From Simplicispira sedimenti (GTDB lineage Bacteria > Pseudomonadota > Gammaproteobacteria > Burkholderiales > Burkholderiaceae_C): a DNA stretch of 64,000 nucleotides. A program made the position numbers and the translations under genes. The stretch is taken from NCBI RefSeq assembly GCF_022760965.1, contig NZ_JAKVIJ010000013.1, forward strand, positions 55,644 through 119,643, read 5' to 3'. Numbering within the stretch: position 1 is the first letter of the stretch; each line of letters starts with the position of its first letter. This document shows, in pieces, positions 24,956 through 38,511 of this stretch. Below the pieces are notes generated by a model. That model saw nothing but the letters and a program-made list of their open reading frames with translations, was not told the DNA's origin and made no database searches.

Positions 24956-25261
24956 TTACTTCTTATTGCGGCTGGCAGCCCAGCGGTTGGCAAAGGCCTG
25001 CACGTCGCTCAGGCGCTTGAGCAGGTCGCTGCCAGCGGCAGTGACGGCATAGCCATCGCTGCCATGGTCGATCAGGCCGACCTCGCGCAGCTCCTTGATG
25101 CGCGTGTTGAGCGTGTTGGGCGTGATGCCGCCCACGCTGTCCTGCAGCAAGCGAAAGGTCTGCGGGTGCCCATCGCGCAGCGCCCACAGCACGCGCAGGG
25201 CGTAGCGGCACTCTAGCTTTTCGAACAGTTGATGGATGGCGGCGTTGTCTTTGGAGCTCAT
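24956..25261 (-). CDS. HxlR-type winged-helix regulator
   Basis: A 101-residue DNA-binding protein. CRYALRVLWALRDGHPQTFR (about 18-37) and VGGITPNTLNTRIKELREVGLI (about 43-64) are the HxlR/MarR-like winged helix, followed by a short wing (YAVTAAG) and a basic C-terminus. Many HxlR proteins sense through an N-terminal cysteine; one cysteine is at about residue 18. ATG 25261 follows AAGGAG. A half-copy of the intergenic repeat (25285-25301) lies directly upstream. Target genes unknown; no divergent partner. Confidence 0.82.
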   Translation of the reverse strand: MSSKDNAAIHQLFEKLECRYALRVLWALRDGHPQTFRLLQDSVGGITPNTLNTRIKELREVGLIDHGSDGYAVTAAGSDLLKRLSDVQAFANRWAASRNKK

Positions 25262-25397
25262 CGGGCTTCTCCTTGCGCTGAATTGCTACAAGTTTAATAG
25301 CTCAAAACGCTTGCCAGTCATGCGCCACTGCGGCAAATGGGCCGGATTGCTGCAAAGTGTTGCAGAGGTGCCACGAACGGTGCCGCCATGGCTGCAA

Positions 25398-25430
25398 GAA
25401 AAAACCCCGCTCCTTGTGGGGCGGGGTTGT
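25398..25430 (-). terminator. Rho-independent terminator of rpoD
   Basis: On the minus strand AACCCCGC pairs with GCGGGGTT (stems at 25421-25428 and 25403-25410) and is followed by a T-run. It lies about 20 bases past the rpoD stop. Confidence 0.88.
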
Positions 25431-25448
25431 GTCGAGGTCGGGTGGCTT

Positions 25449-27827
<2,379 letters not shown>

Positions 27828-28070
27828 GGACAACCTCAGAATCAAAAAGAAGACAAAGAAAACGCAAGCGCCACGGTTCCCGGCGCGGGAGGCACGGCGA
27901 AGGCAGAGCCTTCGCGGTTCGAGGGGAAACCCTCAGGGGCAAGATGTGTGGGCGAACATTTGGTGTGCAGTCCTTGCGGTGGGGTGGGCCTTTGCAGTTG
28001 CTGCAATTGCGTGGATGCCACGGTGGCCCGGTCCGGAGGTGCTGCTGTCGCTCTTGCCGACAAACCTTAC

Positions 28071-28097
28071 ATTATACCGGTCGGAGCGTTTTTCAAG
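28071..28097 (-). promoter_or_regulatory. rpoD promoter candidate
   Basis: A perfect TATAAT -10 (minus strand, 28071-28076) lies between dnaG and rpoD. TTGAAA sits 14 bases upstream, shorter than usual; GCTTGA at 16 bases is an alternative -35. It would let rpoD be transcribed apart from dnaG, leaving a leader of about 240 bases (27828-28065). Confidence 0.55.
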
Positions 28098-28102
28098 CTT
28101 TT

Positions 28103-30010
28103 TCAGGCTTTTCGGGCTGGATGGCCCAGCAATGCGTTGCGTTTTTGCTCCAGGGCGCGGTAGCGCTCCAGCGCCGAAGGATCGTGTGCGGCGCGTTCGA
28201 TGAGTGCGCTTTGCTCGGCCTTGATGTCTTCCACCAGCATGCGGTTGAGCAGGTCACGCAGCTCCAGGCGCAGCTCCTTCAGGTCGCCCTCGGTCTGGGC
28301 GTGGGCACCGGTCATTACCCGCAGCGCCAGGTCCTCGCAGGGGTGGTCGCGCAGACGCTCGCGCAGCACGGCCCAGGGCAGGGGGCCTGTGGTGTGGAAC
28401 AGGTCTTCGATCCACATGAACAGTGGCCCGTGGGGTGCGCTCTGGGCGCACAGCACGGCATGGTCTTCATGGCTGAGATGCTCCATGAAGTCCATGTGCG
28501 ACAGCAGCAGGCGCGCCGCATGGTCGATCCGGGCGCTGGGCAGACCCCGCGGCATACGGGAGGGGCCGGGCCAGGGCGGGGGCACCGATTTGCTTCTCCG
28601 AGCCTGGCGTGGCGCATGGTCGTTGGGTATGGGGTGCAGATCGCCGCTGCCCTGGGGGGGGTGGCGCGCAGGGTGGGGGGTGGCGCGAGGGCTGCGCTGT
28701 ATCTCGCGGGCGTTGGCGCGTTGCCACAGGTCCAGCAGGTCGCGTGCGTCGAGCTGGGCCAGCTCGGCCAGCTCACCCAGCAACTGGCGTTTGAGTACGC
28801 CGTCGGGCAGGGCGCTCCACAGAGGCCGGGCATTGCTGGCCATGTGCGCACGGCCTTCGCTGGTGCCCAGGTCGCAGCCGTCGCTGGCGGCGTCGATCAG
28901 GAAGCGGCTCAGCGGCATGGCGTCGCCCACCATGCGCGCAAAGGCATCGCTGCCGTGTGCGCGCACGAAGCTGTCGGGGTCGTGTTCGGGGGGAAGGAAC
29001 AGGAATTTGATGCTGCGCGTGTCGCCCGCGTGGGGCAAGGCGCCCTCCAGCGCCTTGCGCGCGGCGCGGCGCCCGGCGGCGTCGCCGTCGAAGCTGAACA
29101 CCACGGCGTCGGTGAAGCGCAGCAGTTTTTGCACATGCTCTGGCGTGCAGGCCGTGCCCAGCGTGGCCACGGCGTTGGGAAAGCCCAGTTGGGCCAGCGC
29201 CACCACGTCCATGTAGCCTTCGGTGACCAGTGCGTAGCCCTGTTCGCGGATCGCGTTGCGCGCCTCGAACAGGCCGTACAGTTCGCGTCCCTTGTGGAAC
29301 ACCGGGGTCTCGGGGGAGTTGAGGTACTTGGGCTTGTCGTCCCCCAGGACGCGGCCGCCAAAGCCAATGCACTCGCCCTTGACGTTGCGGATGGGGAACA
29401 TGACCCGGTCGCGGAAACGGTCGTAGCGCTTGCCGTCTTCTTCATTGACGATGACCAGGCCGCTTTCTTCGAGCAACGGGTCGTCATAGTGCGGAAACAC
29501 GCTGGCCAGGCTGCGCCAGCCCTCGGGGGCGTAGCCCAGGCCGTACTGCTTGGCCACCTGGCCCGAGACGCAGCGCCCCTTGAAGTAGGCCACGGCACGG
29601 GGCGATTCACGCAGGTGGCGGCGGTAGGCAGCACCGGCTTTCTCCAGCACATCGCTCAAGGTGGCCTGTTTTTGGCGGGCGGCGGCGGCGCGTTCGCGCT
29701 CCTGGGGCGAGACATCGTCTTCCGGCACCTGGAGGCCCACCTGGCGTGCCAGGTCCTGAACGGCATCGACAAAGCCCATGCCCGCGTGCTCCATGAGAAA
29801 GCCGATGGCATTGCCGTTCTTGCCGCAGCCAAAGCAGTGGTAGAACTGCTTGGACGGGCTGACGCTGAACGAGGGCGATTTTTCGCCGTGGAAGGGGCAC
29901 AGCCCCATGAAGTTGGCGCCGCCCTTCTTGAGCGCGACATAGCGGCCCACCACCTCGACCACGTCCACGCGGGCGAGCAGTTCCTGGATGAAAGACTGGG
30001 GGATCGTCAC
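28103..30010 (-). CDS. dnaG: DNA primase
   Basis: A 635-residue primase that makes RNA primers at the replication fork. The CHC2 zinc finger is CPFHGEKSPSF with HCFGCGKNGNA (about 41-65). The TOPRIM domain has LVTEGYMDVVALAQLG and FSFDGDAAGRRAA, with acidic residues present. The C-terminal part carries the helicase-binding domain (RALEQKRNALL). GTG 30010 gives the standard MTIPQSFIQELLARVD start; the frame continues to 30265 over the divergent gene. The order dnaG-rpoD is the macromolecular-synthesis operon, but rpsU is not upstream. Confidence 0.96.
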   Translation of the reverse strand: MTIPQSFIQELLARVDVVEVVGRYVALKKGGANFMGLCPFHGEKSPSFSVSPSKQFYHCFGCGKNGNAIGFLMEHAGMGFVDAVQDLARQVGLQVPEDDVSPQERERAAAARQKQATLSDVLEKAGAAYRRHLRESPRAVAYFKGRCVSGQVAKQYGLGYAPEGWRSLASVFPHYDDPLLEESGLVIVNEEDGKRYDRFRDRVMFPIRNVKGECIGFGGRVLGDDKPKYLNSPETPVFHKGRELYGLFEARNAIREQGYALVTEGYMDVVALAQLGFPNAVATLGTACTPEHVQKLLRFTDAVVFSFDGDAAGRRAARKALEGALPHAGDTRSIKFLFLPPEHDPDSFVRAHGSDAFARMVGDAMPLSRFLIDAASDGCDLGTSEGRAHMASNARPLWSALPDGVLKRQLLGELAELAQLDARDLLDLWQRANAREIQRSPRATPHPARHPPQGSGDLHPIPNDHAPRQARRSKSVPPPWPGPSRMPRGLPSARIDHAARLLLSHMDFMEHLSHEDHAVLCAQSAPHGPLFMWIEDLFHTTGPLPWAVLRERLRDHPCEDLALRVMTGAHAQTEGDLKELRLELRDLLNRMLVEDIKAEQSALIERAAHDPSALERYRALEQKRNALLGHPARKA

Positions 30011-30108
30011 GGCTGGGATTGTCCGCGTAAACTGTCCGTAATCACTGGTAGTTGGGGTAATCGTCTCACACCGCAACGGTGGACATGTACGAAAGAGAGG
30101 CGGGGAAA

Positions 30109-31161
30109 GTGCTAGCCAGCCATGGACTGCTGCGGCGTGCGGTGTTGGTCGGTGCAGCGCAGGCCGCGCTGTGGCGCGGCCCTGCGCACGCGGCCGTGCC
30201 AGTGCTGCGCGTACTCGCCTGGCCAGGTTACGCTGATCCAGACTGGGTGCAAGCCTTCGAGGCACGCCATGGCGCGCGGGTGGAGGTCACCATTGTCGGC
30301 TCGGACGAGGTGCTGCGTGCCAAGCTGGCCGATTCCAGGGGACCGGGCTATGACGTGGTGGCGGCCAACACGGTGGAACTGGCGGCCTTGTTGGCGCGTG
30401 ACGAATTGGCGCCGCTGACCCTGGCCGACCTGCCCCAGGTGGCGCGCCAGCTGCCACGTTTTCGCGGCCCTATCGAGGGCATTGTGCGTGGTGGCAAGAC
30501 CTATGCCGTGCCCTACACCTATTCAGAAATGGGGCTGGTGTACGACCGCCAGCAGTTCAGCGCACCGCCCCAGTCGCTTTCCGTACTGTGGGATCCGCGC
30601 TGGCGCGGCAAGGTTTTGGCCTTCGATGGTGCGACCCATGCGTTTTCGCTGGCGGCGCTGGAGCAGGGGCAGTTGCCCTTTCGCATTGCCCAGGATCAAC
30701 TCGCGCCTCTGGCGCGCCACCTGGTGCGATTGCGGCGCAACCTGCTGTCGCTCTACTCGCTGCCCGAGGAGTCGGTGGACCTGTTCCGTCGGCACCGCGT
30801 GGCGGTGATGCACGCCAACTACGGTCAGCAACAGCTCAAGCTGCTGCGCGATGCGGGGTTCAACGTGGGCTATGTGGTGCCGCGCGAAGGGGCACTGGCG
30901 TGGCTGGACTGTTGGGCGGTCTTGCGCCGCTCGGCGCAGCAGGCGCTGGCAGCGCAGTGGGTCAACCACATGCTGCACCCTTCGGTAAGCCTGGAACTCA
31001 CACGCCGCCAGGGGCTGGCCAACACGCTGGAGGAGCCGGCGGCGCTGGACAGCGAAAGCCTGCTGGGCCCCATTGTCTGGTTGCAGCCAGTGGAAGACGA
31101 TGCCCAGCGCACGCGGCTGTGGCAACGCATTGTGGCGGGCGACAGGCCCGAACGGTTTTAG
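30109..31161 (+). CDS. Orphan periplasmic solute-binding protein (PotD-like)
   Basis: A 350-residue type-2 periplasmic binding protein. A signal peptide with twin arginines (MLASHGLLRRAVLVGAAQAA) ends near AHAA. LRVLAWPGYADPDWVQAFEARHG and KTYAVPYTYSEMGLVYDRQQF match PotD/spermidine-putrescine-binding proteins. No ABC permease or ATPase genes are near. Instead a membrane diguanylate cyclase begins two bases after its stop, so it is likely a sensor component rather than a transporter part. GTG 30109 was chosen for GAGAGG eight bases upstream; ATG 30085 and GTG 30079 are alternatives. It diverges from dnaG. Confidence 0.82.
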   Translation: MLASHGLLRRAVLVGAAQAALWRGPAHAAVPVLRVLAWPGYADPDWVQAFEARHGARVEVTIVGSDEVLRAKLADSRGPGYDVVAANTVELAALLARDELAPLTLADLPQVARQLPRFRGPIEGIVRGGKTYAVPYTYSEMGLVYDRQQFSAPPQSLSVLWDPRWRGKVLAFDGATHAFSLAALEQGQLPFRIAQDQLAPLARHLVRLRRNLLSLYSLPEESVDLFRRHRVAVMHANYGQQQLKLLRDAGFNVGYVVPREGALAWLDCWAVLRRSAQQALAAQWVNHMLHPSVSLELTRRQGLANTLEEPAALDSESLLGPIVWLQPVEDDAQRTRLWQRIVAGDRPERF

Positions 31162-31163
31162 CC

Positions 31164-32867
31164 ATGATGCGCATCAACATCGGGCAACGCTTGGGGCTGC
31201 TGTTGGCCAGCTTCAGCCTGCTGGCGGCCTTGCTTTTGGGTTACTTGACCTATACCGCTGCGCGCGACATGCTGGTCGAGCGCGCGCAGCGTACCTTGCT
31301 GGACACCACACGCATTCTCTCGTCGCACCTGCAAGCGGGGTTTGGTCAGTTGGGGCGTGACGCCACCATGCTCGCGATGCTGGCCGGTGGCTTGCCATTG
31401 CCGGGTGGACCCGTGCCAACCGCTGCACAGGCGCAGAGCCTGGAAACGCTGGCCCAGATGTTTCGTGCCCAGCTACTGGCGCGGCCAGGACTGTTGCAGG
31501 TTCAGTTGATTGGCCTGCGCGATCATGGCTTGGAGCTCGTGCACCTACAGCGTTTGGCGGACGAGCGCATTGTGCGTGTGGTCGGGGCGGCGCTGCAGGA
31601 AAAAGCCCATTTCCCCTATGTGTACGAGACAGCGCGCCTGACCAGCGGCGGGGTGTACTTCACGGAGTTTGGTATCAACCGCGAAGACGGCGTACCGCAG
31701 GAAGAGCGTGCGGTGTTCAGCGTGGCAGCGCCCGTGGTACAGGGGACAGCGGTGGTGGCGGTGGTGGTGCTGCGAGTGGATGCAGAAGCCTTTTTGCGGC
31801 ATTTTGGAGCGACCCTGCCCGCCCCCTATGGGTTCTATCTGGCCAGCCGCTGGGGCGATTTTCTGGCGCATCCTGAGCGGGAAAAGGCCTTTGGCTTTGA
31901 TCGTGGCCAGCGTGTGCTGGTGCAGGAGGAGTTCGTCGCCACGGCGGCCCTGCTCTCGGGCGCTGAGCGTGAACTGGTGTTTTCCCACACCGAGTCCCCA
32001 GGGGGGGCTCAGATTCAGGCGTTTGTGCGCGTGCCCTTCGGAGCGCGTGACGACGGGCGCTTTCTGCTGCTGGGCCTGTCGCAGTCCATGTCGGCCGTGC
32101 TGGCGGAGGCGCAGGATCTGGGCGGCACCATCGTGAAGATGATTGCCGTGCTGGCCTTGGTGGCCGCCTTGCTCGCGGCCTGGGTATCGCGCGTGGTTAC
32201 GGGCCCCTTGCGGGCCGTGGTGCAGGCGACCGAAGCTTTTTCACAAGGAATGCCGCACGGTGCCCTGCCGGTGGAGCGGCTGGATGAGTTGGGCGAGCTG
32301 GCACGGGGATTTCGCGACATGGAGGCACAGATCGGCCAGCAGATGGACGAACTCAACCGCAGCCGCGACGCGATGACCCATTTGGCACACCACGATCCGT
32401 TGACGGGTCTGCCCAACCGCCGCATGTTCGAGCAGCGCCTGGAGCAGGCCCTGGACCGCGCCCGCCGCAGCAGCAGGCCCTGCGCGCTGGTGTTTGTCGA
32501 TCTGGACGATTTCAAGTCGGTGAACGACAAGCTGGGCCATGCCGTGGGTGACGCCGTGCTGCGGGCCGCGGCCCAGGCCATTGTCGGCGCGGTGCGCCAG
32601 GTGGACACTGTGGCCCGCCTGGCAGGAGACGAGTTCACCGTGCTGTGTGAAAACGTGGACACCGACGATGCTGCACAGCATGTGCTCGACAAACTGCGCC
32701 AGGCCTTTGCCCAGCCGCTGCAGGTCGATGGCCAGCCCATGGTGGTGCGCGCCAGCATGGGAATCAGCCTCTATCCCAAGGACGGCGATGATGCACGCAC
32801 CCTGCTGGCCAGTGCCGATGTCGCGATGTACCAGGCCAAGCTCCGGCACCGCGAGATCTCGCGGTAA
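31164..32867 (+). CDS. Membrane diguanylate cyclase with periplasmic sensor and HAMP
   Basis: A 567-residue protein predicted to make c-di-GMP. Helix 1 is at about 10-31, a periplasmic sensor domain at about 32-322 (Cache-like by layout), helix 2 at about 325-345 and HAMP at about 346-400. The GGDEF domain follows from DPLTGLPNRRMFEQRL; its active loop is AGDEF (about 487), a form known in active enzymes. The product-inhibition site RQVD lies five residues before it. There is no EAL domain. It is coupled to the PotD-like protein upstream and probably receives its signal. Confidence 0.92.
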   Translation: MMRINIGQRLGLLLASFSLLAALLLGYLTYTAARDMLVERAQRTLLDTTRILSSHLQAGFGQLGRDATMLAMLAGGLPLPGGPVPTAAQAQSLETLAQMFRAQLLARPGLLQVQLIGLRDHGLELVHLQRLADERIVRVVGAALQEKAHFPYVYETARLTSGGVYFTEFGINREDGVPQEERAVFSVAAPVVQGTAVVAVVVLRVDAEAFLRHFGATLPAPYGFYLASRWGDFLAHPEREKAFGFDRGQRVLVQEEFVATAALLSGAERELVFSHTESPGGAQIQAFVRVPFGARDDGRFLLLGLSQSMSAVLAEAQDLGGTIVKMIAVLALVAALLAAWVSRVVTGPLRAVVQATEAFSQGMPHGALPVERLDELGELARGFRDMEAQIGQQMDELNRSRDAMTHLAHHDPLTGLPNRRMFEQRLEQALDRARRSSRPCALVFVDLDDFKSVNDKLGHAVGDAVLRAAAQAIVGAVRQVDTVARLAGDEFTVLCENVDTDDAAQHVLDKLRQAFAQPLQVDGQPMVVRASMGISLYPKDGDDARTLLASADVAMYQAKLRHREISR

Positions 32868-32906
32868 CGCGCTGTTCCCCATACCACCTCTACCGATTGT
32901 TTGCCC

Positions 32907-34553
<1,647 letters not shown>

Positions 34554-34598
34554 CCATTGTTGGATCCGTGTGGCGGTTTGGCCGCATCCGGTTGTGCG

Positions 34599-36419
34599 AT
34601 GAATAGCTCTCCCACCTTCGGCATGCTCACCGTGTCACTGCTGGGCGGCATCGGCCTGTTCCTGCTCGGCATGACCATGCTGACCGACGGCCTCAAGTTG
34701 GCCGCAGGCCGGGCCCTGGAGCGTATTCTCGCCGCCTGGACGCGCACCCGCCTGCACGGGCTGGCCACGGGTGTGTTGCTCACGGCGCTGGTGCAGTCGT
34801 CCACGGCCATGACCGTGGCCGCCATCGGCTTCGTCAACGCCGGGCTGCTGAGCTTTACCTCGGCGCTGTGGGTGGTGTTTGGCTCCAACCTCGGTTCTTC
34901 CGTCACGGGATGGCTGGTGGCATGGATTGGCTTCAAGATGAAGGTGGACGCGTTTGCCCTGCCGTTCATCGGCCTGGGCATGGCGCTCAAGCTCACGGGC
35001 GAGGGCACGCGCCGGGGCGGGCTGGGCATGGCCTTGGCCGGGTTTGGCGTGCTCTTTTTGGGCATCGATTTGCTCAAGGAGGGCTTTGAAGGACTGGGGC
35101 CCCAGGCCCTGCCGCAGCTCGACGGAACACTGCCGGGAGTGATCCTCGCAGGCCTGCTGGGCATTGGGCTGACGATCCTGCTGCAGGCCTCGTCGGCCAC
35201 GCTGACCTTGGTGTTGACCGCCGTGGCTGGGGGCATGATGCCCGTTGAGGTGGGGGCGGGCGTGGTGATTGGCGCCAACGTCGGCACCACGCTCACCGGC
35301 ATCCTGGCGGCCATCGGCGCCACGTCCAATGCCCGCCGGCTGGCGGCGGCACATGTGCTGTTCAACGTGGTGACCGCCGTGGTGGCCGTGGCGGTGCTCT
35401 CGCCCTTGCTGCGGCTGATCCATGCCGTGGGCGTCTGGCTCACGGGCAGCGGCGATGCCGTGACGCAACTGGTGCTCTTCCACACGCTGTTCAACCTGCT
35501 GGGCGTGCTGCTGATGTGGCCGCTGTCCGGACCGCTGGTGCGGTTCCTGCTGGCGCGGTTCACCACGGCCGACGAGGACGCGGCGCGCCCGCGCTACCTG
35601 GACCGCAACGTGGCGGCCGTGCCGGTGCTGGCCTTGCAGGCGCTGCGGCACGAGCTGGCGCGTCTGGGCCATCTGGCCATGCAACTGGCGCGCGAGGCCA
35701 CGCGCCTCAACCCCGTGGCATTGCCCTGGACAGCACCTGTGCCCCAGGCCGATGTGCGCCTGGGGCGTCAGCTCCAGTCCATCGAGCAGTTGCAGTTGCA
35801 GATCGGCAAGTTCGTGAGCGAAACCAGCCGGGGCGCCATGCACAAGGAGGTGGCGACCCAGTTGCCGGAGTTGCTGCGCATCGCCACGCATTTCGACACC
35901 CTGGCGCGGGTGATGCACCATGTGGGCGTACAGGGCAACCACACGCCGCGCGCGGACGAATCGCCCGGGCTGTCGCTGCTGATCCTGCCAGGCATGCCCG
36001 AGCGCGCGCCTGCGGATGCGGCGCCACCGGGCACCGACATCGTGGCCTGCGTGGTGCCGGTCTTCACGGCAGCGGAGGCCTTCTTTGCCGCCGCCGACCC
36101 GGAAGGCACGCAGCAGGCGCAGGGCGGACCGTGGCTGGCGGGCGAGGCCCGTGCGGCCTTCGAGGAGGCCTACCAGACGGCGAAGGCGTCGCTCCTGCAC
36201 GCAGGCGCTGGAGGCGGGGTCGATGTCAATGCGGTGTACGACTGGCTGTCACGGCTCAGCGACCTGCGCCGCGCCGTGGAGCAGGGCTACAAGGCCAGCC
36301 AGCGGCTCGCGGCGTTGCCGGAGCTGTCTGGGCAGACAGAGGGAGGCGCGGCCCAGCCGCTGGGCTACCCCGCAGCGGGCGATGGCGGTGCATCGCCGGG
36401 CATGGAATCGGCCGAGTAA
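34599..36419 (+). CDS. Na/Pi cotransporter family protein
   Basis: A 606-residue NptA/YjbB-like transporter. Two repeated membrane units carry QSSTAMTVAAIGFVNAG (about 66-82) and QASSATLTLVLTAVAGG (about 203-219), the QSS-type motifs of NaPi-II carriers. The cytoplasmic C-terminal half (about 345-606) is PhoU-like helical and ends in a low-complexity GGA-rich tail. ATG 34599 (MNSSPTFGML) lies just ahead of the first helix; an earlier TTG at 34557 is unlikely. Function in phosphate movement is inferred from the family; export is possible. Confidence 0.9.
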   Translation: MNSSPTFGMLTVSLLGGIGLFLLGMTMLTDGLKLAAGRALERILAAWTRTRLHGLATGVLLTALVQSSTAMTVAAIGFVNAGLLSFTSALWVVFGSNLGSSVTGWLVAWIGFKMKVDAFALPFIGLGMALKLTGEGTRRGGLGMALAGFGVLFLGIDLLKEGFEGLGPQALPQLDGTLPGVILAGLLGIGLTILLQASSATLTLVLTAVAGGMMPVEVGAGVVIGANVGTTLTGILAAIGATSNARRLAAAHVLFNVVTAVVAVAVLSPLLRLIHAVGVWLTGSGDAVTQLVLFHTLFNLLGVLLMWPLSGPLVRFLLARFTTADEDAARPRYLDRNVAAVPVLALQALRHELARLGHLAMQLAREATRLNPVALPWTAPVPQADVRLGRQLQSIEQLQLQIGKFVSETSRGAMHKEVATQLPELLRIATHFDTLARVMHHVGVQGNHTPRADESPGLSLLILPGMPERAPADAAPPGTDIVACVVPVFTAAEAFFAAADPEGTQQAQGGPWLAGEARAAFEEAYQTAKASLLHAGAGGGVDVNAVYDWLSRLSDLRRAVEQGYKASQRLAALPELSGQTEGGAAQPLGYPAAGDGGASPGMESAE

Positions 36420-36430
36420 GCGGCTGAACC

Positions 36431-36478
36431 GCTCCTATTTTAATAGCTTCTGGCGCCTATAAATAGGGCGTCAGAGCC
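36431..36478 (+). repeat. Interspersed intergenic repeat, copy E
   Basis: CTATTTTAATAG followed by CTTCTGGCGCC...GGGCGTCAGAG. It lies between the convergent Na/Pi cotransporter and ggt genes, where its hairpins could end both transcripts. Confidence 0.6.
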
Positions 36479-36489
36479 ATTTTTCGCTC

Positions 36490-38292
36490 TCAATCACCCA
36501 TGACCACGCCTTCGCGGCGCGGGTCGGCGCCGCCGAGCCACGCCGGGCGGCCCTGGGCCTGGCCGCGTTGCAGGGCCTGCAGGCCGCTGGTCATGTTCAT
36601 CTCGCGCACCTCGGCGCCGCGCATGCGCAACTGTTCCACCGTGGCGGGCGGGAAGCGCTTTTCCTCCAGCAGTGAGGGGCCATTGAGCGAGCCGAAGTTG
36701 GGCAGGTTGATGGCCTGCTGCGGCGACAGCCCCCATTGCAGCGTGCCGTAGAGCGTCTTGGCCGTGTAGTGGATGATGAGCGCGCCGCCGGGGCTGCCGC
36801 CGCTCATGAGCACCTGGCCGCTGGCCTTGTCGAGCACCAGCGTGGGCGCCATGGACGAGCGCGGGCGCTTGCCGGGCTGCACGCGGTTGGCTATTGAAGC
36901 GCCTTGCGCATCGGCGGGGGCGAAGCTGAAGTCGGTCAGCTCGTTGTTCAGCAAAAAGCCCTTGACCATCTGGCGCGCGCCGAAGGCGTCCTCGATGGTG
37001 GTGGTCATGGCCAGGGCATTGCCGTGCCCGTCCACGATGCTGATGTGGCTGGTGCCGTACTCGGGCTGGTCGGGCATGGGGGCCAGGCTGGTCTGGGTGC
37101 CGGCGGGCTTGCCGGGCTGGGCCACCTTCATGCTTTGCGCGCCGATCAGTTGGGCACGGCTGGCGAGGTAGGCCGGGTCGAGCAGGCTCATCCAGCTGCC
37201 GCCGGGGGGCTGCACGAAGTCGGGGTCGGCCACGTAGAGCGCGCGGTCGGCGAAAGCCAGGCGCGAGGCCTCGGTGTAGAGGTGCAACCAGTCCGCCGTG
37301 GGCAGGCCGTCCTGCAGCGGCAGGCTGGCGGCGTTGGTGTGGTTCAGGATGCCCAGGATCTGCCCCACGGCGATGGCGCCCGAGCTCGGCGGCGGGAAGC
37401 CGCACAGGCGGTAGTCCTGCGCGCGGGCGCGGTAGTCCACGCACAGGGCCTCGCGCTTCTTGGGCTGGTAGCCCGCCAGGTCGGCCAGACTGAGCTTGCC
37501 GGGGTTGGTGGGGTGCTTCTGCACCTTGTCCACGATGGCCTGGGCGATCTCGCCCTCGTGCAGGGCCTTGCTGCCCTCGGCGGCGATGCGGCGCAGCACA
37601 GCGGCCAGCTCGGGGTTGCGCAGGTGGGAGCCCACGTCGTGCGCGTTGCCGTCGGGCTTGTAGAAGTAGGCGGCGGCCACCGGGTCCTTTTTCAGGTGGG
37701 CGTCGCCCTTGACCAGCGTGTGCAGGCGCGGGCTGACCTTGAAGCCGCCCTCGGCCAGTTGGATGGCCGGCTGGAACAGCGCGGCCCAGGGCAGCTTGCC
37801 GTGCTGGCGGTGCGCCATCTCCAGCATGCGCACGGTGCCGGGCACGCCGACCGAGCGACCGCCCACCACGCCGTCGTGGAAGGCCAGGGGCTTGCTGCTG
37901 GCGTCGAGGAAGAGTTTTTCGTCGGCCGCGGCCGGGGCCGTCTCGCGCCCGTCATAGGCCTCTACCTTGCCGCCGCTGGCATGCAGCAGGAAGGCGCCAC
38001 CGCCGATGCCGCTGGACTGCGGCTCGACCAGCGTCAGCACCATCTGCACCGCGATGGCCGCGTCCACCGCCGAGCCGCCGGCCTTGAGCACCTGGTAGCC
38101 TGCGTCGGTGGCCAGTGGGTTGGCGGCGGCCACAGCGAACTTCGCGGTGGTCCAGCCCGGCTTCTCGGTGTAGCCCGAGGCGGCCTCGGGCTGGCTGGGC
38201 GCGGTGTAGTGGAACGTTGGTGCGCTGGCGCAGCCAGCGAGCGCGGCGGCCAGGGCCAGCGCACCCAGGCGGGAGGGATGCAAAGCGTTCAT
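36490..38292 (-). CDS. ggt: Gamma-glutamyltransferase (lipoprotein signal)
   Basis: A 600-residue Ntn-hydrolase that cleaves glutathione and other gamma-glutamyl compounds. A lipobox-type signal LAAALAGC (about 14-21) predicts membrane anchoring, unlike the soluble periplasmic E. coli enzyme. Substrate-site residues are in DGRETAP; the autocatalytic cleavage and nucleophile threonine is at about 413 in PEYGTSHISIVD. The lid/small subunit continues with TTTIEDAFGA, GKRPRSSMAPTLV and LMSGGSPGG. ATG 38292 is followed at once by the signal; 38322 is an alternative. Convergent with the Na/Pi gene. Confidence 0.95.
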   Translation of the reverse strand: MNALHPSRLGALALAAALAGCASAPTFHYTAPSQPEAASGYTEKPGWTTAKFAVAAANPLATDAGYQVLKAGGSAVDAAIAVQMVLTLVEPQSSGIGGGAFLLHASGGKVEAYDGRETAPAAADEKLFLDASSKPLAFHDGVVGGRSVGVPGTVRMLEMAHRQHGKLPWAALFQPAIQLAEGGFKVSPRLHTLVKGDAHLKKDPVAAAYFYKPDGNAHDVGSHLRNPELAAVLRRIAAEGSKALHEGEIAQAIVDKVQKHPTNPGKLSLADLAGYQPKKREALCVDYRARAQDYRLCGFPPPSSGAIAVGQILGILNHTNAASLPLQDGLPTADWLHLYTEASRLAFADRALYVADPDFVQPPGGSWMSLLDPAYLASRAQLIGAQSMKVAQPGKPAGTQTSLAPMPDQPEYGTSHISIVDGHGNALAMTTTIEDAFGARQMVKGFLLNNELTDFSFAPADAQGASIANRVQPGKRPRSSMAPTLVLDKASGQVLMSGGSPGGALIIHYTAKTLYGTLQWGLSPQQAINLPNFGSLNGPSLLEEKRFPPATVEQLRMRGAEVREMNMTSGLQALQRGQAQGRPAWLGGADPRREGVVMGD

Positions 38293-38372
38293 GGGCGTCT
38301 TTCGCAAAGGATGGCCGCCCATGGTAGCCCTGCCGCAAAAGTTGTGCTGGTTTTAAGTAAAAATGCCTTGTA

Positions 38373-38413
38373 CAGCAATAAATACGGGCGCTGGCAGCTA
38401 TAAAAATAGTAGC
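38373..38413 (+). repeat. Interspersed intergenic repeat, copy F
   Basis: CAGCAATAAATACGGGCGCTGGCAGCTATAAAAATAGTAGC in two halves: the GCGCTGG stem side and GCTATAAAAATAG. It lies upstream of ggt. Confidence 0.65.
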
Positions 38414-38511
38414 AAAATGCGCCGTGCACTGAGGCCGCGCCAGGGCGGGCCCATGGGCTGCGTTCCAGCCACCTTGTCATCCACGGGCCGGGTGCGGGCA
38501 GGAGGTGGCCC

